A DNA stretch of 64,000 bases. Origin: CAZYSK01 sp964649415. GTDB lineage: Bacteria; Chloroflexota; Anaerolineae; B4-G1. The notes under the pieces are model-generated. The model saw only the letters and a list, made by a program, of their open reading frames with translations, had not been told where the DNA came from and did not search any database. Numbering within the stretch: position 1 is the stretch's first letter; each line of letters begins with the position of its first letter. Made by a program: the position numbers and the translations under genes. Of this stretch, positions 34,653 to 44,300 are shown piece after piece. The stretch is taken from the NCBI GenBank assembly GCA_964649415.1, contig CAZYSK010000006.1, positions 1-64,000 on the forward strand. The letters run 5' to 3'.

Positions 34653-34686
34653 ATGGTTAAATAGAACATTTGTTCTATTTAACCAT
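34653..34686. promoter_or_regulatory. Perfect 16-bp palindromic operator with SOS-like core
   Basis: ATGGTTAAATAGAACA, TT, TGTTCTATTTAACCAT: 16-base perfect arms, 2-base spacer, starting right after the -10 box. The centre GAAC-ATTT-GTTC equals the GAAC-N4-GTTC box of LexA/DinR in Gram-positive bacteria. It may be a repressor operator; no adjacent repressor gene is seen. Confidence 0.8.
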
Positions 34687-34780
34687 CGATACGCCACCAT
34701 TGGCTCGCAGCGCATGTCGCCGTTGAGTCACCATCCGGTGACCGCACCTGGGGACAGATGGTGGCAAGGGGTCAAGCGGA

Positions 34781-35992
34781 ATGCGCAGCAAGCTGGAGTT
34801 CCAGTCGGACCGGATCGAGGCAGTGCTGTCCCTGCACAAGATCCCCGCGCGGGTGACGGGTGGCACCGTGACGCCCCGCTGGGTGCGCTTTCAGGTGCTC
34901 CCCGCCCTGGGGGTGAAGATCGCCAAGATCAAGCGGCTGAGCGAGGAATTGGCCGCCGCGCTCGACGCGCGTAGCTGCCGCGTATCCCGGCGCGGGGCAG
35001 CCGTGGACGTTGAGATTCCCCGCGACGACCCTCAACCGGTGCGCCTGTTGCCCCTGTTCCGCCAACTCCACGACATACGGACTGGAACAGTCCGCGCCCA
35101 TCCAGGTACTTCGGGACGGCAGCCCGCGAGAGCGAACGTTCCGCCGGTGACCGCCGTCCTAGGCCTGGCGGAGGACGGAGCGCCGCTCCTGATTCGGCTG
35201 CCCTCCCCCGACGTCGCTCACATACTGGTGGCCGGGACGACCGGATCGGGGAAGACGGTGCTTCTTCAGGCGATGATCCTCAGCCTGGCGATGACCAACC
35301 CGGCTCCCTGTCAGCGCCTGGGAGGGGAGCAAGGAGGACTCGCGTTGGTGCTAGTGGACCCCAAGGGCCACGCCTTCCGTCTCTTCGAGGATCTCCCGCA
35401 CCTGGTGCGTCCGGTGATCAGAGAGATGCAGGAGGCGGTTGAGGCCCTCCAAAGCCTGGTGCGGCTGATGGAGCGGCGCAGCGTGCCTTCCTCCGGCTTG
35501 ATGGGAAGCGAGCCGCTGCAAGGACAGCCGCAGGTCGCGCTGGTGGTCGACGAGCTGGCCGATCTCCTGATGGTAGGTGGAAAGCCAATGCGGGAGGCCT
35601 TGACCCGGCTGACGCAGCGGGGACGCGAGGCGGGCATTCACGTCATTGCAGCCACCCAGAAGCCAACAAGCGCTGTGCTGGGGCCACTGGTCAAGGCCAA
35701 CTTCCCGGTCCGGCTGTGCGGGCGCGTCACCAGCGCCGAGGATGCGCGCACGGCCACCGGTTGGAGCGGCACGGGGGCCGAGCGCTTGCTGGGCCGTGGG
35801 GACTTCCTGGCCGTGGCCGAGGGGCGAGTGATCCGGTTCCAGGCAGCACACGTCGCCCCGGCTGAGGTGCGGGACGTGGTGGCCCAACTGGCGCGGGATG
35901 ACGTCTCTGGGGAGACGTGGTCGCCGGAGCCAGTGCGGCGACTGGCCGCCATGTCGGCCGACGTGGCAGTCGACATATCGGAAGGAGTGTAA
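34781..35992 (+). CDS. FtsK/SpoIIIE-type ATPase, short soluble form
   Basis: 403 residues. Walker A VAGTTGSGKTVLLQAMI at about 150-160, Walker B VALVVDELADLLM at about 250, then RLTQRGREAGIHVIAATQKPTSAVLGPLVKANFPVRLCGRV and ASTG-like sensor text, as in FtsK motor domains. The N-terminal 110 residues (IEAVLSLHKIPARVTGGTVTPRWVRFQVLPALGVKIAKIKRLSEELAAAL) match the alpha-domain style of FtsK. No membrane segments are present, unlike chromosomal FtsK (about 800 residues). It may be a mobile-element or plasmid-type DNA translocase. An upstream strong promoter with a palindrome suggests tight control. Confidence 0.87.
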   Translation: MRSKLEFQSDRIEAVLSLHKIPARVTGGTVTPRWVRFQVLPALGVKIAKIKRLSEELAAALDARSCRVSRRGAAVDVEIPRDDPQPVRLLPLFRQLHDIRTGTVRAHPGTSGRQPARANVPPVTAVLGLAEDGAPLLIRLPSPDVAHILVAGTTGSGKTVLLQAMILSLAMTNPAPCQRLGGEQGGLALVLVDPKGHAFRLFEDLPHLVRPVIREMQEAVEALQSLVRLMERRSVPSSGLMGSEPLQGQPQVALVVDELADLLMVGGKPMREALTRLTQRGREAGIHVIAATQKPTSAVLGPLVKANFPVRLCGRVTSAEDARTATGWSGTGAERLLGRGDFLAVAEGRVIRFQAAHVAPAEVRDVVAQLARDDVSGETWSPEPVRRLAAMSADVAVDISEGV

Positions 35993-36460
35993 ATGATGGA
36001 TGAGCAGCTAACTCGTGAGAACCGGCGAGGCAGGTTGCAGGTCTTCGCCGGGCTTATGGCGGTGTCCCTGGCCGTGGCGGTGATCATCACCCACCGTCTG
36101 AGCGACGAGGCACTGGCGGTCCTGGCTGGCGCCGTGTGCGGCGTGGGCGCGGCGATTCCCACCAGCCTGCTCATCGTCGCCATCTCACGCCGGCGGGACG
36201 CAGCACGGGGGCACCAATTGCCCGCCAATCAACCCGCCAGGGGCGGATGGCACCGACCGCAGACGGTCGGGCAGTGGCCGGTTCATCCACCCCAGCAAGG
36301 GGCTTATCCCCCGGTGGTCGTGGTCGCACCGTCGAGCGCGCCGCAGCGGCCCGACGTTTGGGGCGGGCTCCCGCCATCGCTGGCCCCGCCTACGCAGCGC
36401 GAATTCACCGTGGTGGGCGGAACGCCAGCGGACGGCGACATGCCGATCTACCGCGGCTAA
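35993..36460 (+). CDS. Small membrane protein next to the FtsK-like ATPase
   Basis: 155 residues, ATG adjoining the previous stop, with GGAAGGAGTGTAA upstream. Two membrane segments (LQVFAGLMAVSLAVAVII and LAVLAGAVCGVGAAIPTSLLIVA) then a Pro-rich tail. Part of the tail (GWHRPQTVGQWPV) derives from a family D repeat (36241-36278). The function is unknown; it could anchor the FtsK-like motor to the membrane, since that protein lacks its own segments. Confidence 0.7.
   Translation: MMDEQLTRENRRGRLQVFAGLMAVSLAVAVIITHRLSDEALAVLAGAVCGVGAAIPTSLLIVAISRRRDAARGHQLPANQPARGGWHRPQTVGQWPVHPPQQGAYPPVVVVAPSSAPQRPDVWGGLPPSLAPPTQREFTVVGGTPADGDMPIYRG
36241..36278. repeat. Family D repeat (CCGACCGCAGACGGTCGG) in coding DNA
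   Basis: GCACCGACCGCAGACGGTCGGGCAG inside the tail of the small membrane protein. The same CCGACCGCAGACGGTCGGG occurs at about 41281-41300. Confidence 0.75.
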
Positions 36461-36485
36461 GAATGAGGCCGGGACGGGCGACAAA

Positions 36486-36540
36486 CGGATGCGGTCCATC
36501 CGCTCTGTCCTGCGTAGGGGCGCGGTGACCGCGCCCCTAC
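36486..36540. repeat. Family G palindrome with a small family C-like hairpin
   Basis: GCGTAGGGGCGCGGTGACCGCGCCCCTACGC (36512-36542) is an almost perfect palindrome, preceded by CGGATGCGGTCCATCCGC. It lies between converging genes and could end transcription in both directions. Confidence 0.75.
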
Positions 36541-36568
36541 GCACTTCGCTCCTTTCCCAATTCGCTGT

Positions 36569-37348
36569 TCAGCTCAGACCCATAGCCTGCAAATTGCGGT
36601 AGCTGATGGCGAGCGATTCGAAGGGGTTCCGGTCATAGCACGTGTCCTGCTCGACGATGTACCATTCCACGCCGCCATCTTCGGCTGCCTGCAGAATCGC
36701 CGGCCAATTCAGGTTGCCTTCGCCGATCTCCGCCATGCGCTGCTCGCGCCCTGGCCCCACGGCCATGTCCTTGAGGTGCAGAAGCGGCTCTCGCCCCGCG
36801 CACCTGCGCACCCAGGCGGCTGGGTCGCCCCCGCCGGCTTGGATCCAGTACACGTCAATCTCAGCCTTAAGCGCGTCGGGGGCCGCCTGCTCATACAGCA
36901 TCTCTAGCCACGTCTTCTCGCCATAGCGCATCAACTCGTGGTTGTGATTGTGGTACGAGAAGTCAATGCCCTCTTGGCCCAGTCTCTCGGCCACCGGTCC
37001 CAGCTCGTCCAGGAATCGCTTGAGGCCGTCCAGGCTGCAGTACTCAAGTGAAAACAGCCCACTGATGGCGGCGTGCGTGGAGTGCCACATCTTGTGCTCG
37101 GCGATGACCGCATCCAGTTCGTTCAGAAAGCGGTCCCAGTGCATGTGCATGCCCGCCACCCTCAGACCGGCGTCTTCGACCAGCTTGGCCAGCTCCTTGG
37201 GATCCACAGGGCCAAGAGCCGCAAGCTCAACCGCTGTGTAGCCGATATCGGCCACTTTCTTCAGAGTCTCCGCAAGGTCGGGGATGGTCTGGGTGAATTC
37301 CCTGACTGTATAGAGCTGTGCTGCGAGTACGTTCTCCTTCGCCTTCAT
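36569..37348 (-). CDS. Sugar phosphate isomerase/epimerase (xylose isomerase-like TIM barrel)
   Basis: 259 residues, ATG with AAGGAGCACAGGAT upstream. Starts AAQLYTVREFTQTIPDLAETLKKVADIGYTAVEL, a typical IolE/isomerase-like opening. Metal-site strands: FSYHNHNHEL, ALKAEIDVYWIQAGG, LLHLKDMA and the late VEWYIVEQDTC. The family includes inosose dehydratases and ketose epimerases. Exact substrate unknown; no sugar operon surrounds it. Confidence 0.87.
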   Translation of the reverse strand: MKAKENVLAAQLYTVREFTQTIPDLAETLKKVADIGYTAVELAALGPVDPKELAKLVEDAGLRVAGMHMHWDRFLNELDAVIAEHKMWHSTHAAISGLFSLEYCSLDGLKRFLDELGPVAERLGQEGIDFSYHNHNHELMRYGEKTWLEMLYEQAAPDALKAEIDVYWIQAGGGDPAAWVRRCAGREPLLHLKDMAVGPGREQRMAEIGEGNLNWPAILQAAEDGGVEWYIVEQDTCYDRNPFESLAISYRNLQAMGLS

Positions 37349-37415
37349 ATCCTGTGCTCCTTATGTGACCCGTAGTTGTTGCGTGGTGCTAGGGATGAGG
37401 CGCATGAAGCCGGAA

Positions 37416-38282
37416 TCAACTCTCGTCTTCGGCATACCCGCACAACGCAACCGCACGCGGCCCGGTGTGTATGCCAAGCACCGGGCCCGTGATGTTCATC
37501 AAGAGTTCAGCCGGGGAGTATTCACGCTGGATACGTTCGGCGATGCGCTCCGCATCCTGCGGGACATCGCCATGCAACACGGCCACTCGCAACGCCTTGC
37601 GGGTGTCCAGTTGCTGGAAGAACGTATCGTAGAGCAACTCCAACGCCCGCTTGCGCGTGCGCACGCGCGCTGCGCCCTCAACAAGCCCAGTTTCGTGGTT
37701 GATCCTGACCAGCGGCTTGATCTTCAGCACCGTGCTGAGCAGCGTGACGGCACCTCCGATGCGCCCGCCCCTGTGGAGATATTCCATCGTGTCCAGACAG
37801 ACGTATTGCACCAGCGTGGCCCTGGTCCTGCCCGCCGCCTCGATCATGGCCTGAGCGCTGCCGCCAGCCTCGCGGGCGCGCGCTGCGGCGAGGACCTGCC
37901 AGCCCACCGTCATTGTTGGGCCTTTCGAATCGACGACGTGAACAGGGAGGTGGAACATCTTGCCCGCATCCCAAGCTGACTGGAACGTGCCACTCATCGC
38001 GACGCTGACCGTGATGACCACGATTTCCTGTGCGCCCTGCTTCTCCGCCTCCTCGTAGGCCCGGAGGAAGTCGCCCGGAGATGGGTGGGCTGTTGTCGGG
38101 TGCACCGGATCGCTCGTCAGTCGCTTGTAGAACTCCTGCGGTTGAATGTCCACCCGGTCGCGCAGTTTGTCATTCCCCCACACAACGATTGATGGAACCA
38201 CAGCGACATCATACTGCTTCAGCAGGTTATCCGGAACGTCACAGGTGCTATCGGTGATCAAGCCGATTCTACGATGTGTCAT
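37416..38282 (-). CDS. DegV family fatty-acid-binding protein
   Basis: 288 residues from the ATG at 38282 (GAGGG upstream). DegV pattern: GLITDSTCDVPDNLLKQYDVAVVPSIVVWG at the start, TAHPSPGDFLRAYEEAEKQGAQEIVVITVS.AMSGTFQSA in the lipid-binding core, and the C-terminal half VCLDTMEYLHRGGRIGGA / KPLVRINHETG. DegV proteins bind fatty acids and in Firmicutes (FakB) present them to a kinase; no FakA-like kinase is seen here. Confidence 0.92.
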   Translation of the reverse strand: MTHRRIGLITDSTCDVPDNLLKQYDVAVVPSIVVWGNDKLRDRVDIQPQEFYKRLTSDPVHPTTAHPSPGDFLRAYEEAEKQGAQEIVVITVSVAMSGTFQSAWDAGKMFHLPVHVVDSKGPTMTVGWQVLAAARAREAGGSAQAMIEAAGRTRATLVQYVCLDTMEYLHRGGRIGGAVTLLSTVLKIKPLVRINHETGLVEGAARVRTRKRALELLYDTFFQQLDTRKALRVAVLHGDVPQDAERIAERIQREYSPAELLMNITGPVLGIHTGPRAVALCGYAEDES

Positions 38283-38647
38283 GTATGCCCTCATCTCGGA
38301 TGAAGATTCCCTTCAAGGTCGGACAGGTTCTAAGAACCGGTTCTTGGCACAGGTATCTCTCGAGGCACTCAACTCGTCCACCCAAGAAACTTCACTTGAA
38401 AACCTGTCAGGTCTGGCTCGGAGGTGCAGCATACCACCAAGTGGGCAAATGCACCAGCGGAGGCGTCGACCAAGGGCAATCTCGGACAGGAAGAAGTTCA
38501 TTTCGATCAGGAAATCGCACGTAGGGGCGCGGTGACCACGCCCTGGCGAGTGCGCGCCCACGATGGTTTGCTCTCTCGATCCTTCAAGGATATAATCACG
38601 TGAGCGCCGAGTTTTGCTTTCTTGAGTTACATTAGGAGGCGCGCCAG
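38283..38647. other. Spacer between DegV and the signalling cluster
   Basis: 365 bases without a gene. Contains a diverged family I repeat (GGACAGGTTCTAAGAACCGGTTCTT, 38320-38345, and AAAACCTGTCAGGTC, 38399-38413), a family G copy (38520-38545), and the promoter at 38568-38596. Confidence 0.65.
38568..38596 (+). promoter_or_regulatory. Probable promoter of the NarL-type two-component pair
   Basis: TTGCTC (38568-38573), 17 bases, TATAAT (38591-38596), about 50 bases before the kinase start. Confidence 0.65.
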
Positions 38648-39967
38648 GTGGATGATGAAAGCAAGGCCCGTAGGGGTGCGGAAAGGGTCCGCAGCGCCAT
38701 ACGCATTCTAATGGCGCCATTCCGATGGCGCGCCACCACGGCTCGGCGGCGGCTGGAGGAGAGGCTCGACGCGGTGTACGTCTTGGGACGCGAGCTGGTC
38801 CTCTCCAGGGATGAGCAGCAGATCGCCGAGGCAGTCGTGGATGCCGCCAGCTTTCTGCTGGGATGCCCCCTGTGTGAGCTCTGGCTGGTGGACGATGCCG
38901 GGCAGACGCTGTCCTGCCAGGCGATCCGGGCTGCGGGAGAGGCAAAGTGCGTAGCCAAGCTGAGGCTGGATAGCGAGCAGAGCGTTGTCGCGGCTGCGGC
39001 CCGTGCCGACACGGCCATCTATCTGCCCGACTTGCGAGGGGAGGGCAGGCACGAGGAGGGCAGGTACAAGACCTGCCCCTACGATGGCGGTGGCGGGCTC
39101 TCGGAACTGTGTGCACCTCTCGTGCACGGAGACGAAGTCATTGGCGTACTCAACGTCGAGAGCGCGCGCGTGGATGGATTCGACGAGGGAGAGCAGCGGC
39201 TGGTGGCGACCCTGGCCGGTCAGGCAGCGCTGGCCATCGAGAACGCGCGCCTGTACGGGCAAATGCGCGCCACACATGGGCGGATGCGGACTCTGTCTCG
39301 CCGGCTGCTCGAGGTGCAGGAGGCAGAACGCCGCCACATTGCACGCGAGCTTCACGACGAAGTGGGGCAGGTTCTGACCGGACTCAAGCTTCTCCTGGAG
39401 ATGAGCGTGTCGTCGCCGCCCGAGTTGATCGGCCCCAGGCTCGACCAGGCATTGGGGCTGGTTGATGAACTGGCGACGCGGGTGCAGGAACTGTCGCTCA
39501 GTCTGCGCCCCTCAATGTTGGACGACCTGGGCCTGTTGCCGACCCTGGCCTGGCATTTCAACCGCTATACGGATCAGACGGGCGTGCGCGTCAACTTCCA
39601 TTACTTCGGACAGGAGAGACGCTTCGCGCCGGCGGTGAGAACGGCCGCCTATCGCATAGTGCAGGAGGCGCTGACCAACGTCGCCCGCCACGCAGACGTG
39701 ACCGAGGTATACGTGCAGCTTTGGGTAGATCCGGACGTGCTTCGCGTGCAAATCGAGGACGAGGGTACCGGCTTTGACACCAAGGGAGGGCCGGCTGCCG
39801 GTGATACGAGCGGCGTGTCTGGGATGCACGAGCGCGCGGTACTGTTGGGCGGCCAATTGACGATTGACTCGGCCCCGGGGGACGGAACCTGCGTGATTGC
39901 CGAGCTTCCCCTGGGCGATGCAGCCGGAGCGGGTGCCGAACGTCCGACGACGGGAGCAATGAAGTGA
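38648..39967 (+). CDS. GAF-domain sensor histidine kinase, NarL/DesK type
   Basis: 439 residues, GTG start with TTAGGAGGCGCGCCAG upstream. GAF domain about residues 40-205 (ERLDAVYVLGRELVLSRDEQQIAEAVVDAASFLLG to ALAIENARLYGQ), then HisKA_3 with phospho-acceptor His at about 236 (ARELHDEVGQVLTGL), and a HATPase domain (AAYRIVQEALTNVARHA; GTGFD). It has no membrane segment, so it senses inside the cell. The N-terminus contains a family A insertion (38694-38735; RSAIRILMAPFRWRATT), and the GAF domain contains a G-like repeat (39045-39083; HEEGRYKTCPYDGG). It overlaps the regulator gene by four bases. Confidence 0.92.
   Translation: MDDESKARRGAERVRSAIRILMAPFRWRATTARRRLEERLDAVYVLGRELVLSRDEQQIAEAVVDAASFLLGCPLCELWLVDDAGQTLSCQAIRAAGEAKCVAKLRLDSEQSVVAAAARADTAIYLPDLRGEGRHEEGRYKTCPYDGGGGLSELCAPLVHGDEVIGVLNVESARVDGFDEGEQRLVATLAGQAALAIENARLYGQMRATHGRMRTLSRRLLEVQEAERRHIARELHDEVGQVLTGLKLLLEMSVSSPPELIGPRLDQALGLVDELATRVQELSLSLRPSMLDDLGLLPTLAWHFNRYTDQTGVRVNFHYFGQERRFAPAVRTAAYRIVQEALTNVARHADVTEVYVQLWVDPDVLRVQIEDEGTGFDTKGGPAAGDTSGVSGMHERAVLLGGQLTIDSAPGDGTCVIAELPLGDAAGAGAERPTTGAMK
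38694..38735. repeat. Family A repeat inside the kinase start
   Basis: GCGCCATACGCATTCTAATGGCGCCATTCCGATGGCGCGCC, read in frame as AIRILMAPFRWRA, a reading frame different from the AddB copies. Confidence 0.8.
39045..39083. repeat. Repeat-like insertion in the GAF domain
   Basis: GGGCAGGCACGAGGAGGGCAGGTACAAGACCTGCCCCTACG: a GGGCAGGT-ACA-AGACCTGCCC hairpin, read in frame as EGRYKTCPY. Confidence 0.6.
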
Positions 39968-40623
39968 GCAGAACGACGGTCTTGCTGGCCGAGGATCACC
40001 AGATCGTCCGCCTGGGGCTGCGCGCCCTGCTAGAGGCGGAGCCGGACCTATCCATCGTCGGCGAGGCGGACAACGGAGTGGATGCGGCTCAACTAGCCGA
40101 ACGCCTGCAGCCGGACGTGATGGTGGTTGACCTGATGATGCCCGGCATGAATGGCCTGGAGGTCACTCGCCAGGTTGTACAGCGCTCTCCGCAGACACGC
40201 GTTGTCATGCTGTCGGCGTTCGACAGTGAGTCCTACGTGACCGAGGCATTAGCGCACGGGGCGGCCGGCTACGTGCTCAAGAGAAGCAGCGCTGCTGACC
40301 TGGTGCGGGCCGTGCGTGAGGTAGTTGCCGGCCGTCGTTACCTAAGCCCGACCCTTTCCGAGCGTGCGATCGAGACCTACGTGCACTACATACAACAGGC
40401 CAAGGACGCTGCACTGGATCCATACGAGACGCTGACACCTCGAGAGCGTGAGGTGTTTCACCTGGCAGCCCAGGGCCACACCAGTGCCGAGATCGCCGCT
40501 CGCTTGTCCATCAGCCCGCGCACGGTCGAGACCCACCGGGCCCATATGATGCACAAGCTGGGCCTGCGCACCGCGACGGACCTGGTCCGCTACGCCGTGC
40601 AGCGCGGCATCCTGCCGGCGTAG
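39964..40623 (+). CDS. NarL/LuxR-family response regulator
   Basis: 219 residues, GTG start coupled to the kinase stop (GTGA). Receiver with acidic pair AEDH, phospho-Asp at about 56 (MVVDLMMPG), and Lys GYVLKRSSA. LuxR DNA-binding domain: LTPREREVFHLAAQGHTSAEIAARLSISPRTVETHRAHMMHKLGL. It is the partner of the GAF kinase. Possible target sites are the two palindromes at 40696-40735, upstream of the next operon. Confidence 0.94.
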   Translation: MSRTTVLLAEDHQIVRLGLRALLEAEPDLSIVGEADNGVDAAQLAERLQPDVMVVDLMMPGMNGLEVTRQVVQRSPQTRVVMLSAFDSESYVTEALAHGAAGYVLKRSSAADLVRAVREVVAGRRYLSPTLSERAIETYVHYIQQAKDAALDPYETLTPREREVFHLAAQGHTSAEIAARLSISPRTVETHRAHMMHKLGLRTATDLVRYAVQRGILPA

Positions 40624-40695
40624 AAGAGTGCGCCCCCCCACGGGCTCGCCGACGAACACCCCGGTTTGTCAACAAGGCAGTAAACGGGATCAGAA

Positions 40696-40735
40696 TCCGT
40701 AGACCTACGTAGAGGCAATTCCGTAGAGATACGGA
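40696..40735. promoter_or_regulatory. Tandem palindromes, candidate response-regulator sites
   Basis: TCCGTA-GACC-TACGTA (40696-40711) and TCCGTA-GAGA-TACGGA (40720-40735). Same spacing (4 bases), 24 bases apart, about 100 bases before the next gene. They fit binding by a LuxR-type dimer pair. Confidence 0.6.
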
Positions 40736-40832
40736 TGGACAGCCTCGCAAGACCGTGTAGACTTGCTTGATACCTTGTCGCATGGTGTATTTCTCCATCC
40801 GTGGTAGACTGGCCGGATACTGGAGGCTGCCG

Positions 40833-41261
40833 ATGGACCCGATTTCTGTTCTGCTCGTGGATGATAGCCCCACATTCTTGGGCATTGCCACCCAATTCCT
40901 GCAGCAGCACGACGAGTTGACCGTCGTTGGCGTGGTGCACGGGGGGCGCGAGGCGGTGGCACAAGCACGCCTGTTGTGCCCAGACATCGTCCTGATTGAT
41001 ATGGCGATGCCCGACCTGTCCGGGCTGGAGGTCATTCCGCACCTGCGGGAGGTGAATCCTGAGCTGGGTATTATCGCTCTCACACTGTACGATACAGACG
41101 CCTATCGGCAGGCGGCTCTGATGGTCGGCGCAGACGACTTCGTTGCCAAGGCCGCCATGCACACACACCTGTTGCCAGCTATTCGGCGGTTGGCGCTACC
41201 CGGGCATACCAACGGATGCAACCAACCGTCCCGGGCGGGATCAATATCCGCGGACGCTTGA
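40833..41261 (+). CDS. Single-domain response regulator (CheY-like receiver)
   Basis: 142 residues from the ATG at 40833 with TGGAGGCTGCCG upstream. Receiver: LLVDDSPTF, phospho-Asp at about 56 (VLIDMAMPD), Thr ALTLYD and Lys DDFVAKAAM. No output domain: the last ~20 residues (HTNGCNQPSRAGSISADA) run into family D repeat DNA, so an ancestral tail may have been cut. It likely works with the hybrid kinase encoded next. Confidence 0.88.
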   Translation: MDPISVLLVDDSPTFLGIATQFLQQHDELTVVGVVHGGREAVAQARLLCPDIVLIDMAMPDLSGLEVIPHLREVNPELGIIALTLYDTDAYRQAALMVGADDFVAKAAMHTHLLPAIRRLALPGHTNGCNQPSRAGSISADA

Positions 41262-41316
41262 TCAATGTCCGCGGACGCAGCCGACCGCAGACGGTCGGGG
41301 TCAAAGTCCGCAACAT
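41234..41316. repeat. Family D repeat cluster
   Basis: GGGATCAATATCCGCGGACGC, TTGATCAATGTCCGCGGACGC, AGCCGACCGCAGACGGTCGG and GGTCAAAGTCCGCAAC. It covers the receiver C-terminus and the spacer before the hybrid kinase. Confidence 0.78.
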
Positions 41317-41328
41317 AGGAGCCAGCTA

Positions 41329-44300
41329 ATGGACCAGGACAGGGAAAAGCAACCAGTGGCAGGCGAAGAAGAGACAGAGGACCGAGTCAAAGCGATGCAG
41401 GCACGAGCGATGCGATTGCTCCACGCGTTGAATCAAGCCGCGATGGCTATAGAGCGGGCACTGACGCCGGAAGCGATTTTCAGCTCACTCGCTGAGGAGC
41501 TCAGCAAGCTCGCGTTTCACTGCGTCGTCTTTGTCAAAGAACAGGTGGAAGAGGGCCAGATCAGGCTGATCCCCCGGTATATGAGCTATGAGAGCGCGGC
41601 GGTCAAGGCCGCGGAGAAGCTGGCGGGTCTCAAAGCCGAGACCTTCGCGATACCGGTCGACGCCCTACCTATGCTAGCTCTGGCAGTCCGTGAAAGGCAA
41701 GCTGTCTTCTCCGAGAACGTAGAGAATACCGCACGGCTCCTATTGCCTCCACCTCTGAAGCGATTCGCCCGGCAGATCGTGAGCTTACTGGGAGCGCCAA
41801 AGTCCATCAACGTGCCACTCGTTGTGGACGATGATGTCATCGGCGTGCTCTCTGTACAGGCGGAGGACCTGGTAGCAAGTGACATACCCACCATTAGCGC
41901 CCTTGCCAACCAGGTAGCCACCGCCTGGCGCAGGGCACAGCTGTTCGAGCAGGCCCAGCAAGAGATCGCCGAGCGAGTCCGCATCGAAGCGGCACTTCGG
42001 GAATCGGAGGAACGATTCAGGAATGTGTTCCAAAACTCCCCGATGGGCATCTACCGCACCACTCCCAATGGACACATTCTGATGGCGAACCCGGCGCTTG
42101 TCGCTATGCTGGGCTATGCCTCATGTGAGGAACTTGCCCAGCGCAACCTGGAGAGCGAGGGATACCATCCCAGCTACCCTCGCTCGGATTTTAAGCGCCG
42201 GGTCGAACGTGCAGGAGATGTCGTCAGGATTGAGTCTGCGTGGACGAGGAAGGACGGATCCACCCTGTTTGTGCGTGAGCATGCCAGGGCGATCCGGGAC
42301 GAGCAAGGAAACGTCCTTTACTACGAGGGCACGGTCGAGGATGTCACCGAGCGTGTCCAAATCGAAACGACTCGAGCGCGGGCCGATCGGCTGCTGGAAT
42401 CGCTGAATCGGGCTGCCTTGGCGATGGAGAAGGCCCTCACGCCGGGAGAGATATTCGACGTGCTGGCCCAAGAACTGCGCAAGCTAGGTCTCAGTTCCAT
42501 GGTTCTCCTGTTAGGCGAAAGCAATGACACGTTGTCTGTGAAGTATGTGAGTCTGGATAACGCCGCGCTCAGAGCTGCCGAGCAGTTGGTGGGCCTGAAA
42601 AGGGAGACCTTCTCAATCCCGGTCGGGAATGTGGACGCGTATCGCGAAGTCATTCGGGGGAGGCATGCGGTTTTCATAGCGGATGGCGAAGAGCCCATGC
42701 GCCAGGTGCTGCCCGCTCCCGCGCGGAAGTTCGCCGGGCAACTAGTCAGGATAACAGAGCTCTGGTCGGCCATTGCCGCCCCCCTCATTGTTGAGGACGA
42801 AGTCATCGGCTTGCTCTCGGTGCATTCGGACGATCTGACGGAGGACGACGCGCCAACCATGGAGGCCTTTGCCCACCAGGTAGCCGCCGCATGGCACAAG
42901 GCCCAATTGCTCCAACAGGCGCGGCAAGAGATCGTCGAGCGTAAGCAGGTTGAGAAAGCCCTGCGAGAGAGCCAGGAACTCCTGCACAGTGTCATTGAGA
43001 CTGACCCCAACTGCGTCTTTGTCAAAGACAAGATCGGCACGTACATCCTGGCCAACAAGGCGATTGCCGAGCTCTATGGAACAACGCCGGACAGAATGGT
43101 CGGCAGGACGGACCTGGATTTCGCCGACGCGTTCAGGCTTTCTCCCGATGAGGCTGAACAGTTCATCGCGGACGATCGCGAGGTGATTGCGACCAAGCGA
43201 CCGAGATTCGTCCCCGAGGAGTCCTTCTCCCTGCCGGACGGCACGACGAGATGGTTCCAGACGACGAAAGTCCCTCTGGCGTTGAGGGATGACCCGGACT
43301 GCATGCTGGGCGTTGCGGTGGACATCACCGAACGCAAACGGGCGGAGGAGGAGCGGGAATGGTTGATGGAGCAAATCCAGGAGCAGGCTCAGCAGGTCCG
43401 GCAGATCATCAGCACGGTGCCGGAGGGTGTGCTGCTGATGGACACCGACACACCAGGTGCAGCCGACGTCGACCGCGGACGGTCGCCCCTACAAAGACGC
43501 CATTCCGATGGCGCACCGTCGCCCCCACAAAGACGCCATTCCGATGGCGCACCGTCGGGCAGACGGTCGGGGTCAACGCCCGCCGCCAGTGGCCGCGTTC
43601 TCCTGGCCAACCCGGCGGCCGAGGACTATTTGGGGATTCTGTCCGGCGCTGCGGTGGGGGACACCTTAACCCACCTGGGCGACCGCCCACTGGCGGAGCT
43701 GTTGACCTCGCCGCCACAGGGGCTGTGGCACGAGGTAGCAGCACAGAACTGCCGCTTCGAGGTTATCGCCCGGTCCATCGAAACCGGTCCCAGGCCGGGC
43801 ACGTGGGTGTTGGTCCTTCGAGACGTCACCCGGGAGCGGGTGATCGAGCAGCGCAGCCGGCAACAGGAACGGTTGGCGACGGTAGGGCAATTGGCCGCCG
43901 GCATCGCCCACGACTTTAACAACATCATGGCGACCATTGTCCTGTACGCCCAGATGTCGGCACGGGACAAGCAGCTGCCGGCCCGTCACCGGGAGCGTAT
44001 GGCGACGATAAACCAACAGGCCAAACACGCGACCCGCCTGATCCAGCAGATCCTGGATTTCAGCCGGAGGTCGGTGCTTGAGCAGCAGCCGCTCGACCTG
44101 TCGCCGCTTCTCAAGGAGCAGGTCAAGCTGCTGGAGCGTACCCTGCCAGAGAATATCAGGATCCGGCTGGCCTACGGGACGGATGAATACACGATCAACG
44201 CCGATCCGACGAGCATCCAGCAAGTGATGATGAACCTGGCACTCAACGCGCGGGACGCGATGCCGCAGGGAGGCGACCTGCGTATCGGGCTGAACCGGAT

